From the NCBI RefSeq assembly GCF_950023065.1, contig NC_088677.1, positions 73,743,469 through 73,807,468 of the forward strand: DNA of 64,000 bases. Reading direction: 5' to 3'. The stretch comes from Planococcus citri. Its lineage: Eukaryota > Arthropoda > Insecta > Hemiptera > Pseudococcidae. The position numbers and the translations under genes are program-made. Numbering within the stretch: the first letter of the stretch is position 1; the number at the start of each line of letters is the position of its first letter. Under the pieces are notes generated by a model that had not been told where the DNA came from, searched no databases, and was given only the letters and a program-made list of their open reading frames with translations. This document shows, one piece after another, positions 12,201 through 23,993 of this stretch.

Positions 12201-15200
12201 TCCCAAAAAAAAATTTCATCAAATTTTACTCAAATTGATCTGTTTCAAAACTTCAAAGTTGCATAAATTCTTCAAAAATGAAGGTAGGCCAATGCCAAAA
12301 ATTGCAATTTTTAGCTAAAAGAATGCTCTACAAGCTCCCCAGGTCGAATTTTTCATTTTGACAATTTTTCATTTTTTGCTCATTTGGTACACTTTAGACG
12401 CTCGCAGTTTCTTTCCATGAATAGATAGAGGGGCTTGTAGGTAGCGCGTTGTGTTCGTCTCGGCGAGAGCTACACGTTGGTACCAAATTCAATATGGTTT
12501 GCTATGCCACCAAACGCCGGTTAAGCTACCATGGTGGCGGATTGAAAATCACCTTCCTTTGTGAATGTTTTTATACGTAAAAGCTTGAAAAATTGTTCTA
12601 TTTCAATCTGCCTCCGTAATGGAATTTGACGAATAATAATTTAAACGATGTTCTCGAAATTTTACAGTTTACTTGTCATATTGATCCGGTTTGTCACGAA
12701 CCATCGAATACGTTGAATTTTACTCATAGTGATGCTGAGCATAGGTTGTGTCCGCTACCGCAGTATATTGTGATTTCTTGCTGTTTGGGGTATTGTACGG
12801 TGGCGATTTTTTTGAGATTGCCTATCATCATCAAATGCGTCTTGTTAACCTTTATGTCGGTTATTTATCTGTTGTTTATCGAATTTTCGCATTTCCAACT
12901 CTTCGCTTGTTACGATTCGGCAGTTTTGTATGTATTTAAATTGTTACGTGTGATATTTCGCTTTGAAAGTTGATCTAACGCGGGTTTGTTTAATTTCATG
13001 CAGGTCCATAGTTCCTTTACATGTCACTAGTATGGTTCAACTGGTTGTGTTTCTTTTAGCTGTTTTATTACATGCTAGGCAGGTCGAATGGACTGCTAGA
13101 TTAGACTTCCTTTGGCAGATGCAGGTAAAGTTGGCATATTCTCAATCAGTTTTTTCCTACGATTGATGCAAATTGTAACGTTTACTGTATTGTTGTATTT
13201 TTTGCTCAGGCGAAAGAAGAAAAGAAAGATATGGATAGTTTGCAGAGAAGTAATAAACACATATTATTCAACTTGTTACCGTCTCATGTTGCCATGCATT
13301 TCTTAGATAATCAGTTCAAGAATAATATGGTAATTGAAAACTGAATTTTTTTAAAATGTTCTTTCAAAGTTTCATTTTCATTTCATTGACCAAATATGTG
13401 ATATTATATTTCAGAATACGTTATCGCAAGAGCTTTATTATCAAAGTTATAACAAAGTAGGGGTATTATTTGCGTCAATTACAAATTATCACGAATTCTA
13501 TATGGAATTGGATGGTAATAACCAAGGAGTCGAGTGTTTAAGATTGCTCAATGAAATTATCGCTGATTTTGACGAGGTACGTGTATTGAAAGCTAATTTT
13601 TAATGATTCTGCTTGTTTTTGTAATTTTAAAGTAATGAAATTATGTTGTATTTTAGCTTTTGAGTGAAGACCGATTTCAAGCTATTGATAAAATCAAAAC
13701 GGTCGGCTCTACTTACATGGCTGCTGTTGGATTAATGCCGGAACATCGAATTTCCGATCACGATGAGTTATCCGCAGCTCATTATATGAGCGCTTTGGTC
13801 GAATTTGTTTTCGCTATGAAAGAGAAACTGATTAATATCAACGATAATTCATATAATAATTTCATGTTGAGAGTGGGTGAGTTTGAATCGAAGATACGAT
13901 GTTTAGAATAATGAACGAATAGTGAAGCGATAGTTATCGATTTTCTTTGCTTTTAGGAATGAACATTGGTGCCGTTGTAGCCGGTGTAATTGGTGCTAGG
14001 AAGCCTCAATATGATATTTGGGGTAATACCGTCAATGTTGCGAGCAGAATGGATTCCACAGGATTGCCCAATCATATTCAAGTAATTTATGATGTTGATT
14101 ATTTTTTCTAAATTTTTAGTATGTCTCCGAGTTCATTTCGGTGGCGGTGGCGGATCTAAAGAAGAAGGTCAACACGACAAAACACCTCAAAAGGGTCAAA
14201 ATCTCCCCCCCCCCCAATGCTTTTATATCTAAAATAGGATTCTGAGACAATCCCTCGAATTCATTATCAGGAACTGTAATCACCACAAATGACCATTTTC
14301 TCGAACGTTATTTCCCTGACTACCTGACTGAATTCTCGAATCCCCGAACGATCACTTCCCTGAATGAAGTTTTCACAGAAATTAGTATATTTCCAAATGT
14401 AAGAATTTCTCGCAATGTTAGAAAGCAAAACAAAACCTTTGAACAATTTCGACATAAACGAGTAGGTATTCATAAAAATTTTGATTAAGTTGCATTTTTT
14501 TGAAATTATTTTTGTAAACAAAACGTAAGGCTTTTTGGATGAAAAAAAAAACAGATCGTTTTGGAATTGTTAAAAAAACAACATTTTTTTAGACAATTTG
14601 ACAAAAGTCCCAGCTTTTTTGACAATTCTGATACAAAAAAAAAATTTGCCAATGTTGACAAAGCGTAGTCCTTTTAGTAGGATTTCTCGAAATTTTGACA
14701 AAAAAAAGTAGGTAAAATTGATTGATGTAGATTTTTCTTGTTTTGCAATTTCGACAATCGACCAAACATTTGCCACAAAAAACAAGACTTTCTGGAAATT
14801 TTGACCATAAAAAAAATTTCTTCTGCAATTTTGACTAATGAATCAAGATTTGGCAATTTGTAGACAAAAAATGGATCTTTTTTACAATTTTTACAAAAAA
14901 GTAGAATTTTTTACAAATTTTAACAAAAAAAAGTAATTTTTTTGGCACCTAATTTTAATGATGAACTTGAATTTTGTTTGCAACTTTTACAAAAAGGGCA
15001 GTTATTTTGCAACAAAAAAAGACTTTCTGAGAATTTTTACCTAAAAGAGGTGTTTTTGCAGTTTTGACAAAAAAATAATACATTTTGGCCAAAAAAACAA
15101 GACATTTTTCGCAACTTTGTTAAAAATCAGTTCCTTTTATGATTTTTACAAAAAAATATTATCTACTTTTTGCAATTTTGACAAAATATAGACACATTTT

Positions 15201-18200
15201 TCGACACAACAACCAGAGATTTTCTGAGAATTTTTACCCAAAAAAAGTTTAATTCCAGTTTAGAAAAAAACAACTTACATTTTTTTCAAGTTTAAAGGAT
15301 AAATTCATCTGACATGTCCACAAAAAAACAGAATATTTCACTCTATTTTGGAAAAAAAATGAAGAATTTTTGGTATTATTTGGTAAAAAATTGGGTTTAT
15401 TTTTTGGCGAGAAAAAATCAAGATTTTCGGGAAATTTTGACCCCAAAAAAACGGTTTTCTCTGCAACAATTTGGTCAATGTAAACTGACAGCACTTGGCA
15501 ATTTCAACATGAAAAAAAAAACAGATTTTTTGGCAATTTTGACCATAAAATGGGTATTTTTTACAGTTTTTCAAAAAAAAAAAATACAATTTTTTACGAT
15601 TTGACAAAAAAGGTACGTTTTTTGACATCAAATTTTGATGAAGACTCGATTTTTGTAAAGCCTCTTCGTGGAAATTTTGATCAAAAAAATTATCTTTCCG
15701 CAATTATTTTTACAAGAAAAAAAAAATAGGCATTTTTCGCAGTTTTGAAAAAATGGTTTCTTTTACAGTTCTTGCAAAACAGCAATCTTTTTTGGTAATT
15801 TTGATAAAAAATACCCAATTACCTACTTTCTTTTTGTGTTTGCGACTAAAAAACAAGATTTTCTGGAAATGTCCAAAATTTTTTTTTGACAATTTTAGTT
15901 GAAAAAAAACAGGCATTTTCTGAAATTTTGACAAAAAATTCATAAAAGTTGAATTTTTTACATATTTTGGCAGAAAAATGAATTTTTGGTAATTTTGAGT
16001 TTAATAAAACCGAGGTAGTTTTTTGCGATTTCGACACAGAAAACAGATTTGTTGGCTTTAGAAACGTCCTTTTCCCCAATTTTAGCCAAAAAGAAGGCTT
16101 TTAGACAATTAAAATTGAAAACACTGTTTTTTTTGACAATTTTGACATTTTTTACTGTTTTTACAAAAACGTTAGATTTCTTGAAATTTTGACAAAAGGT
16201 AGATAAGTTTTTTTGGTAATTTTGATTTTAATAAAACTGAGTGTTTTTTTGCACAGAAAGTAGATTTTTTGGCATCAGAAAAGTCATTTTCCGCAATTTT
16301 TACCAAGAACACAACTTTTTGACAATTTTAATTAAAAACACTGGTTTTTTTGACAATTTTGACATTTTTTACTGTTTTCACAAAAACGTAGGGTTTCTTG
16401 GGATTTTGTCAAAAAAGTGAGGTTTTTTGGCGATTTTAATTTTTTAAAAAGTGATTTTTGTTTGCTATTTCCACAAAAATCAGTTTTTTCCAACAATAAA
16501 GGGGTTTTCAGTCTGTAGTTTTGGCAGAAAAAATACGATTTTCTTGGCAATTTTGGTAAAAAAAGAATCAGCAATGTTCATAGTTCTGACAACAATCAGA
16601 TTATTCTTAGAAATGTTGGCAAAAAACAAAACTTTTTGAGAAGTTTGACCAAAAAACAGGTGTTCTCTGCAATTTTTAACTCATTTTTGCATTCGGAATT
16701 CGGAGAATAGGTTAATGTGCTCATCGAGGAACGCCTGAGAACCCAAAAATGAATTTTTGGCTGATTTTATTGAATTGCACATTTCTTTGGTAATTTCCAG
16801 TGACCTGATTGCTTTTTTGAGTGTTTTTACATAATTTTAACATTAACAGGTTTTAGGCACCTTTTCATGCGTTTTTAGAAAGTTTGACACTTTATTTTTA
16901 CGTTTTTTTTTTTTTTACTTTTTTTCATTCTTTTTTGGCAATTTTTGCAATCAGTTTTTCACTTTTGGGTCATTTAGGCCCATTATTCACGGATGCCCTT
17001 TTTTCTGTGTATTAAATTTGCTTCTGATTACCGAATGAAACAGTCGCGTTTTATTTCGAATAAAATATAATTTTTGTTGTAAATTATTCATAATAATATC
17101 GAACAATTCATCTTATACAGGTAACGGAAGAAGTCTACCAAGTTCTCAAAAACGAACCTTACCAATTCCAATGTCGCGGTCATGTTAAAGTAAAAGGCAA
17201 AGGTGACATGAAGACTTATTTCCTAACAGATAGAAAACAGCTGGGTACAATTAGAGTAGAAGATTTGGCGAATTACAATAATCATAAATCTTACGGTTAG
17301 TTATAAAATTACGTGATCATTGATCTTTATAATCATTCTAACCATAGTGACGAATTGACCAACGAGATGTTTTATTTTCAGGTAATATGTACGGTGGCGT
17401 AGCTACGCCTCTAGTGTATTTGCAGCAAAATACACGTAGTAATCAAGATTCAATGATGATGTCCCAGTCTATCCATATGGAAGATTACGGTGTTCCTATC
17501 AACTTCCAAGGACGAAATATTCGTTGCAGCCATCGCAAGCCGAACGATTCAGCTGAAACTGAAGCCTTGCTACCGAGTTAGTAAACGAATAATTTCACAT
17601 CAATTATCTACTCGACTGATACGATATTCTTCTAAAATTGTTTGTTTTATTATTACCTGTAGGTGGTTGTAATATGCTACGTGTTTTACCTATACAACAC
17701 GCACCTCCGCAGCCTCCTCCGATTCATCGATCTCCCCAAATTAGCAGAATGGTTGATCATTCTTCTCAACCTCCTCCACTTCCTCCGCATAAAGGTGTTA
17801 CTCAGGTTTTCCCGCCGTCGAAAAGCTCGGCTAGTTCTTACAATAGCGCGAGGTATGTAAATTTCGAAGATTTAATTTTACACTTGAGATTATCATGGAA
17901 TACGATATTTTATTTTTGTTTTATTTTTCACAGTTACTGTATCGCGAAACCTAAAGTAGTCGTTTACAGTAAAATGATGCGCAACATGGAAACTAATCCG
18001 ATAATAGCAGCCATACCGAAACACGAACATCGTAATCAGAAAAGCTGCGAATCCAACTTTCACAGAAACGAGCCGAAATTCGTACGTAGTATAGATCACG
18101 AGAACTTCAATTCGCCTCCGAAATACAGTTCGATTCACGAACCGAAGTCGTCGCAATTCGACAACGTAATGCGAAAACCGAATTCGAAGAGTAGCGACGT

Positions 18201-21200
18201 ACCGTACTTGAAACCGTTACCTAGACCACCAAAGACCGCATCCCATCATCGTTCCAGTAAGCATAAAAAGAAACAAGTACTTCCGCATCACTTACAAAAA
18301 CATCATTCGGATGAAAGTCTGGCTAGTTACGCAGCCGCTCGTTTCTCCGATGGTCAAACTAGAGCGCATTCGTCCGCAGATGAAATCAGTTCCTTGAATC
18401 ATTCGCCCAGTGTAAGCTCGTCGGATGAAAGTTTCAGCAAAACTACCGACGCTTCGCCTTCACCGTCGCCTCCTATAGTTCAAGATTCGAAAAGATGGCT
18501 ATTTATGTCTGGCGTCGATCCGTGCTCATCTCCGGATATGTCACCGCATCATACATCGGAACGACCAGCGTTACCGTACGGAGTCGGATGCTCGTCTCCG
18601 AATCATAATTCGTTCAAAACCCATCCCAACGAATCGAATCAGCAGCCGCTTTACAGTAATCCCATAAAGCACTCGCATAACAACGATAAACTCGCTCATC
18701 AGTCTAAAATTCCCGCCGATTATCATCAAAATCGTACCGGTTCGAATAAAAAGAAAGAGAAAATCTCGCCCGAAACGTTAATGGCGTTGGCTACAGCCGA
18801 AGGTAACACAACGTCGGATTCGACCAACTGTCTCAGTGCCTTAGATTCGTATCAAGGCGACACCTGTACGAGTTTCGAGTATAAAAAGCATTCGAAACGG
18901 CGTCGAAATAAACATTCGATTTCGAATCTAGATAAAAGTAATCGTATCGTGAAATATCTCGGCCACGAGAGGAAATCTAACGTCGAATACGACGAAATAA
19001 AACAAATGCTGAAAAGTTCCAAAAAAGATAGCTCCAGTCAAACGGACTTGAAAATACCGCATTGCGTTTCTTCGTTGTTGCGTAAAAATGCCGATAAAGC
19101 TATCGATATTGAGCAGAAAATCATGGAAATATTCGAAGAACAAGAGCTACTCCATAGTATGACTAACGATAATATTGTACAAGATGATAATCTGATGAAA
19201 GGATACAGCGACGAGTCGTTGTTACGAGATATCGATCTGAAAGATTCCGATATGAGTAAAGATTACAGGAGTAAACAGTACGATTTCGAGATGGCCGATC
19301 TTGGCTCGTGTTCGCAAATGCGATTTTCCTTAGAGTAAGTTTTGAAAAAATGTATAACGAGTTGAGTATTAAGGTTTTAAAAATCATTTTCTCGTTCATT
19401 TGCTTATTTTAGCGATTGTTACGATAAAGAAAAAGGAAAAGAAGACGAAGAAATGATCCAGAATGGTAATAAACATCACCTAGAAAAATTCGAAGAAGAA
19501 GAAAGACAAATTGCCGAACAAGTTGAAAAACAAGTACGAGTAGAAATTTTATAATTTTTAGGATTTCTGTAGAAATTCTCTAATGGATTTTTTTCCACTT
19601 CAGGAAGCGGAAGTTAGAAGGATGTTAGGATCTGAGAGTATCGAAGAAATGTTCGATCAACCCGAATGGAGTGAGGATGATCTGGACGATGATGGAGAAA
19701 ACGTCAATTCCGAATCTATAGCTCAAGATGAAAAAAATCAACAGTATTTATCGAACGAAGGATCCTCGAAGGATGGCGCAGAAGGTGAGTAGCTGGACAA
19801 TTCTCTTGCGTATTACGTTAGTCTACATGGGTTTATAATGTCAAGAAATGAGTTTATGAGTTTTTTGTCATTTTCATATTTGTACAATTGGGGGGGGGGG
19901 GTGTAGTCCAGAAACCTTCAATTTTCAAAATGGCTGCGACGAAAGAAATTTTTTATATGATAAATTCTGGCCACTCTTCTCATTCCGAATTGTTTACTTT
20001 ACCTTTGCTGTTGTACAATGAGGGGGGTGAGACTAGAGGGTCTTGAGTGTAATTTTTGGGCAAACTTAGCAAAACGATAGTTACGCAAGGCTACAAGGCT
20101 TCATCAAGTCGATATGTAGCAGTGGAATTTTGAAGTTGAACCCTCTCCAATTTTGAGTGTTGTGGAATTATTCAAAAGTTACCTATGTTGCAACCTATCA
20201 AAATGAGTTAAAATTTAACAAAAAATTATAATATTTCCACAAAAATATTTTTTGAGAATTTTTTAAGAATTTTGATTTTAAAATTAGGTTATGATTTTTA
20301 CGATCTTTGAAAAAGTCTAATTTAACCAACCGAAATAGATTAAAATTGAGATAGAAAAAGGAATATTTTTTCGAAATAGGATTTTGAGGATTTTCGAACA
20401 ATTTTGAACCCAAAATTGGGCGATGATTTTTGAGATTTTTGAAAAAATTTGCTGGGATCTATAGAAATGAGTTGAAATTTTTCGAGAAAATCAACTACTT
20501 CCTCAAAATTGATTTTTTAGCATTTTTTAAAAAATAATTTTAAGCCCAAAATTGAGTCATAATTTTTGGGGTTTTCGAAAAAAATTATTGCAATCAAATA
20601 AAACGAGATAAAATTTCGCGAAAAAATTAAATATTTTCTCAAAATTGGTTTTTTGTGCTTTTGAAGAATTTTAAGCCAAAAATAGGGTCATGATTTTTGA
20701 GATTTTCGAAAAAGTTTATTGCGACCTATCAAAATAAGTTAAATTTCGCGAGAAAATTGAACATTTCCTTGAAATTGTTTTTGAGCATTTGTGAAAAATT
20801 TTGAGCCCAAAATTGGGTCATTTTTTTGGGATTTTTGAGATATACATATTTCATTGCGATCTATCAAAATCGGTTAAAATTTCGTCAGAAAATTGAATAT
20901 TTTCACAAAATTGTTTTTTGAGCATTTTCGAAAATTTTGAGCCCAAAATTGAGACAAGATTCTTGGAATTTTTGAAAAAATTTAATGCAACCTATAAAAA
21001 TGGGTTTTAATTTTATGAAAAAATTTAATTTGTCCTCGAAGTGTATTTTTGAAGAATTTTAAGCCAAAAATTGGGTCACGGTTTTCGAAATTTTCGAAAA
21101 AGTTTGCTGCGATCTATAAAAATGGGTCAAAATTTCTCGAGAAAATTAATATTTTCCACAAAATTGTTTTTTGAGCATTTTCGATCAATTCAAGCCCAAA

Positions 21201-23030
21201 ATTGGGTCATGTTTTTTGGAATTTTTGAAAATGTTTACTGCCCCATATCAAAATGTGTCAAATTTTGCGAGAAAATTGAATATTTCCTCGAAATTGTTTT
21301 TTGAGCATTTCTGAAGAATTTTGAGCCCAGAATTGGGTCATGTTTTTGGACATTTTTGTGATGGTTCATTGCGACCTATCAAAATAGGTTAAAATTTCGC
21401 GAGAAAATTGAATATTTCCTCAAAATTGTTTTTTGAGCATTTCTGAAGAATTTTGAGCCCAAAATTGGGTTATACTTTTGGAAATTTTTGAGATATTTGA
21501 TCGTGACCCATCAAAATAGGTTGAAATTTTGTGAGAAAATTGAATATTTCCTCGAAATTGTTTTTTGAGCATTTTTGAAAAATTTTGAACCCAAAATTTG
21601 GTCATGTTTTTAGAGATTTTTGAGATAGTTCATTGCGACCTATTAAAATAGGTTAAAATTTCGCGAGAAAATTGAATATCTCCTCGAAATTGTTTTTTGA
21701 GCATTTTTGAAAAAAAATTTCGAGCCCAAAATTTGATCATGATTTTTGGGATTTCTGATAGTTTACTCCAATTTACTAAAATGGGTTAAAATTTCGCGAG
21801 AAAATTGAATATTTCCTCAAAATTGTTTTTTAAACATTTTTAAAGAATTTTGTGTCAGAAATTGGGTCATGATTTTTGGGATTTTTGAAAAAGTGTTATG
21901 GGACCTATTAAAATAGAGTAAAATTTCTCTAGAAAATTAAATATTTCCTAAAAATTGTTTTTTGAACATTTTCCAAGAAATTTTGAGCCAAAAATTGGAT
22001 TTTGATTTTTGGAATTTTTAAGAAAGTTTTTTGCGACGTATCAAATTTTTAAAGAATTTTTTGAGTTCAAAGTTGGATAATAATTTTGAAGATTCAAAAA
22101 GTGTAATGCTACCTGTAAATATTTTTTTAGAATTTTTGAGGAAATTTTGAGCCTAAAATCAAATCAATTTTTCGAATGGTCATGATAAGAGTTGTACGAC
22201 CATTGGTCGGTGTAAACTTTTTAAAAAATCTCAAAAATCCTGATTCAATTTCGAGCTCAAAATTCAACAAAACCGCTCAAACAAACAATTTCGTGGAAAT
22301 ATTTGAATTTCTCACGAAATTTAAAGCTATTTTGATAGTTCTAATCCAAGTAAGTAAACTTTTTCAAAAAATTCAAAAAATCATAATCCAATTTTGAGCT
22401 TAAAATTCTTCAAAAATGCTCAACATTCTACAAGAGTTCATTTTTACTCTAAATGGGGGGGGGGGGGGGTCGACTTAATAGTTTCACTGCTTCCTATTGT
22501 GGCAGCCATTTTTCGCGAACTTTGGTGCAATTGGCATGAAATGAACTTCTGTATATCTACCAACAGCAAATTGAATTTCTTAGGTCGCAAAACTGCAAGC
22601 CAAATTCGATTTATAGTGCAGTTTTTGCCACAGACTATACGGAAGATTTTGTAAATTTTTTCAACAATCATTATAATACGACCGTATACTTTTTTCAGGT
22701 TCAAATATGGCGCCCAAGAATTACAGTCCGGATGCTGGGTATCATTTAGACGAAGATAACGTCAGTCTATCTTCTCGAACGTCTAGCCGTATATTTGATT
22801 CCGACGCTGTGATGAGTTTAGACTCATTGAGTGTGTTTTACGATTCCGAGTACGATAACTATTACATGGACGATAACGCATTATTTACGCCTCCATTTTG
22901 TCGTCAACGAGCCGACAAAGAGGAGATGAATTACAGTATTAATTCGAATCTAGCGAATATTCGATCTGTATCCGAAAATATTACTCGAAATTTCGGTCAA
23001 TCTAGATCTGAAACTGATGGTGAAATGTAA
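5481..23030 (+). CDS. rut: Ca2+/calmodulin-responsive adenylyl cyclase, rutabaga orthologue
   Basis: Integral membrane class III adenylyl cyclase making cAMP from ATP. In Drosophila this group (vertebrate AC1-like) acts as a Ca2+/calmodulin and G-protein coincidence detector in learning. Coding exons: 5481-6068, 6147-6296, 6874-6992, 7064-7175, 7259-7386, 7461-7619, 7694-7838, 8225-8401, 8771-8872, 11096-11281, 11371-11517, 11722-11853, 12668-12927, 13004-13124, 13210-13329, 13415-13576, 13657-13876, 13957-14081, 17121-17295, 17382-17576, 17663-17852, 17934-19334, 19413-19533, 19604-19784, 22699-23030. All junctions are GT-AG and phase-consistent, giving 1915 codons plus stop. Order: short N-terminus, six-helix M1, C1 (about 287-467), C1b, six-helix M2 (about 623-842), C2 (about 883-1110), then an 800-residue tail. 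The start is ATG 5481; an in-frame TAG lies just after the 5449 splice acceptor. The match to rut and AC1 is from remembered family sequence. Confidence 0.94.
6874..7838 (+). CDS. rut: rut exons 3-7: catalytic domain C1
   Basis: Residues 247-467 over five exons. The linker LSVLPQHVAMEM leads into ILFADIVGFT, where D291 is the first Mg2+-binding aspartate. KILGDCYYCVSG holds the second, D335. LGLRKWQYDVWSNDVTLAN follows, and the domain ends at TYFVIPPARRRK. Every catalytic residue expected in an active C1 half-site is present. Confidence 0.95.
8225..8872 (+). CDS. rut: rut exons 8-9: C1b with the calmodulin-binding region
   Basis: Residues 468-560. The basic-hydrophobic stretch LSFKNVSNVVVQLLHSIKYS aligns with the segment that binds calmodulin in AC1 and rut, and it is followed by the conserved VPFSN. 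Exon 9 is a less conserved serine/arginine segment. Exon 8 begins after an unusual acceptor context (TTTTAAAAG). Confidence 0.88.
8885..11028. mobile_element. fold-back element A1 with about 13 satellite units, in rut intron 9
   Basis: Inserted 12 bp after the exon 9 donor and ending about 65 bp before exon 10. The left end (about 8887-8975; words AGTTCAA, GGCAAAAAGTGCTCT, TTTGCGACCC) and the right end (about 10946-11025) are imperfect inverted copies of each other. Between them lie about 13 degenerate units of 115-140 bp, each with a core close to GAGCCCAAAACTGGGTCA and a spacer close to AAAATGGGTTAAAATTTCG. Units are forward to about 10680 and reverse-complemented from about 10740 to 10900. 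No open reading frame for a transposase is seen. Confidence 0.75.
11096..11281 (+). CDS. rut: rut exon 10: loop before the second membrane domain
   Basis: Residues 561-622. It reads HKVTEKFKRPFKKRHSSIYH and contains NRVNKYLNQAIEARSVDREK. This motif is characteristic of rut and is shared in weaker form with AC1 (VNRYISRLLEAR). The exon is in phase 0 on both sides and follows directly after element A1. Confidence 0.93.
11371..13124 (+). CDS. rut: rut exons 11-14: second membrane domain
   Basis: Residues 623-842, on exons 11371-11517, 11722-11853, 12668-12927 and 13004-13124. Hydrophobic segments include SLVTLVLVAAIQFIVL, ILLLLFLIAFIW, VVLMLLLAV and IIIKCVLLTFMSVIYLLFI. An extracellular loop carries NFT (a possible N-glycosylation site) and cysteines. 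The domain ends at LHARQVEWTARLDFLWQMQ, the conserved helix entering C2. The intron between exons 12 and 13 holds the 627-bp fold-back. Confidence 0.92.
11898..12524. mobile_element. 627-bp fold-back element with TTAA ends
   Basis: Left arm 11898-12201 and right arm 12221-12524 (304 bp each) are near-perfect reverse complements around a 19-bp loop. I saw a mismatch near the tips (GTTTGCTGG against GTTTGGTGG). Each tip starts TTAACCGGCGTTTG, so TTAA sits at both outer edges, as expected for a piggyBac-type target duplication. There is no coding capacity. It is a non-autonomous MITE-like element inside rut intron 12. Confidence 0.88.
13210..17295 (+). CDS. rut: rut exons 15-19: catalytic domain C2
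   Basis: Residues 843-1110, on exons 13210-13329, 13415-13576, 13657-13876, 13957-14081 and 17121-17295. Signatures: HILFNLLPSHVAMHFL, GVLFASITNYHEFYMELDG, KIKTVGSTYMAAVGL with the adenine-contact lysine K950, and QYDIWGNTVNVASRMDSTG with D1029, N1036 and R1040. Spacing of these residues matches the family (+7, +4). It ends at VKVKGKGDMKTYFL. A 3-kb intron carrying a repeat array splits the last two exons. Confidence 0.94.
14225..17000. repeat. degenerate repeat array C1 in rut intron 18
   Basis: Tens of loosely related units of roughly 45-70 bp, with words such as GCAATTTTGACAAAAAA and TTTTTTGGCAATTTTGA, fill the intron. The left flank (GGATTCTGAGACAATCCC near 14238) and the right flank (TTATTCACGGATGCCC near 16983) both have counterparts at the ends of the array at 57.5-59.9 kb. 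This points to one mobile or duplicated element type. Many small frames in it are artefacts of A/T runs. A poly-C tract lies at about 14203. Confidence 0.7.
17382..23030 (+). CDS. rut: rut exons 20-25: long C-terminal tail
   Basis: About 806 residues after C2, on exons 17382-17576, 17663-17852, 17934-19334 (1.4 kb), 19413-19533, 19604-19784 and 22699-23030. It is low in hydrophobic residues and rich in Ser, His, Lys and Pro, with proline runs near the start (HAPPQPPP, PPPLPP). A Glu/Gln-rich segment, probably a coiled coil, follows (EKFEEEERQIAEQVEKQ), then an acidic patch (SEDDLDDDGE). It ends NFGQSRSETDGEM. Drosophila rut also has a very long tail, unlike vertebrate AC1. The join 17576/17663 needs the donor GTTAGT, because the obvious GTAAAC would create a stop. 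Confidence 0.85.
19885..22650. mobile_element. fold-back satellite element A2 in rut intron 24
   Basis: About 14 forward satellite units with a core near GAGCCCAAAATTGGGTCA, 120-140 bp apart, run from about 20190 to 22130. Reverse-complemented units follow from about 22180 to 22420. The right end (22551-22640; ATCTACCAACAGCAAATTG and CAGTTTTTGCCA) matches the inverted end of A1. The left edge retains a poly-G tract plus TTCAATTTTCAAAATGG, which matches the inner right part of A3, but the outermost left end is not recognisable. Confidence 0.65.
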
Positions 23031-23993
23031 AGCCGTTTCTGATACGTGCACAAAATCCAGACATTTTTTCCATTTTTGTTTGTTCTTTGTTTTGTTGTTT
23101 TTGTTCTTTTTTTTTTTGCGTCGTAGGTACTTAAAAAGTACCGAATTTTACGTTTTAATATTGAAAGGTTTATATGTTATAAGGTATCCGTTAAAGTTTC
23201 TATTTTTGGTGTAATTACGCTTATCATTTTATTGTTAACGTTACGCGTATCGCGTGCTGAATATAATTCAAGAGATTTGGATTACGGAGTGGCTTATAGG
23301 TAGGTAATTTGTTTCATTGTAATATTACTTGTATTTTTTGGAATGTAAGTCGTTTAGGTGCAAATGAAGTACCACGTGCTAAAGTAACGTGATAAATCTC
23401 ATTTCATTGTTGAATATTTTAAAGCATTTATTATAGTAGGTAAATCATCGTGTGTTCGTGAGGTAATTATGATGATGATTTTTTTGAAAAATCAAATTTT
23501 CATTCTCATCGTGTATACTACTTATAATAATTTCAGTTTTATCGAACGGAAATCAAAACAGCGTGTTTTTCATTTCAGACGATAATCGTTTTTCCGAGTA
23601 TTATAATTTATTGTGTTGATTTTTTTAAACTGGTTTTTAAATGTTTTTAAACGCAGTTTGTAATTTTATGTATTCGGATTTTTTTGATATGAAAACTACT
23701 ATTTTAAAAAAGAAATCAAAAACGTTAACCTTTTTTGGCATCAATTGTGGTGTCAAAAAAATTCAAAGTTAACGAACTCCTCTAACAAACATTTGAACGA
23801 ATTTTTAATATTTAGTCGATTTTGTGATATATTACTGCAAACTTAATTATTGAGTAAGGTTTAGATGATTTTATTGTGTATTATATACGTTGTAAGTAGG
23901 TTCTATATTTACGCCATGTAGTGCGAATATGCTATTTATTTATTATTTAACTCTATTCTTCGTGAACCGGTTACTAAATATTGTGCGTGTATT
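23031..23993 (+). other. presumed rut 3' UTR
   Basis: Follows the rut stop codon. It is T-rich and unlike the neighbouring repeats. No AATAAA was found before the element that starts at 23994; AATAAA does occur inside that element (about 24299 and 27443). The 3' end of the transcript is therefore undecided. Confidence 0.4.

Noticed and set aside
14267..16640. Many Phe/Lys/Asn-rich open frames on both strands in the C arrays
   Set aside because: They follow from poly-A/T units, overlap each other and show no domain. The same holds for 33.7-34.8, 57.7-58.4 and 62.2-63.8 kb.
17577..17582. GTAAAC (17580) as donor for rut exon 20
   Set aside because: Using it would create an in-frame TAG at the junction; the donor GTTAGT three bases earlier preserves phase.
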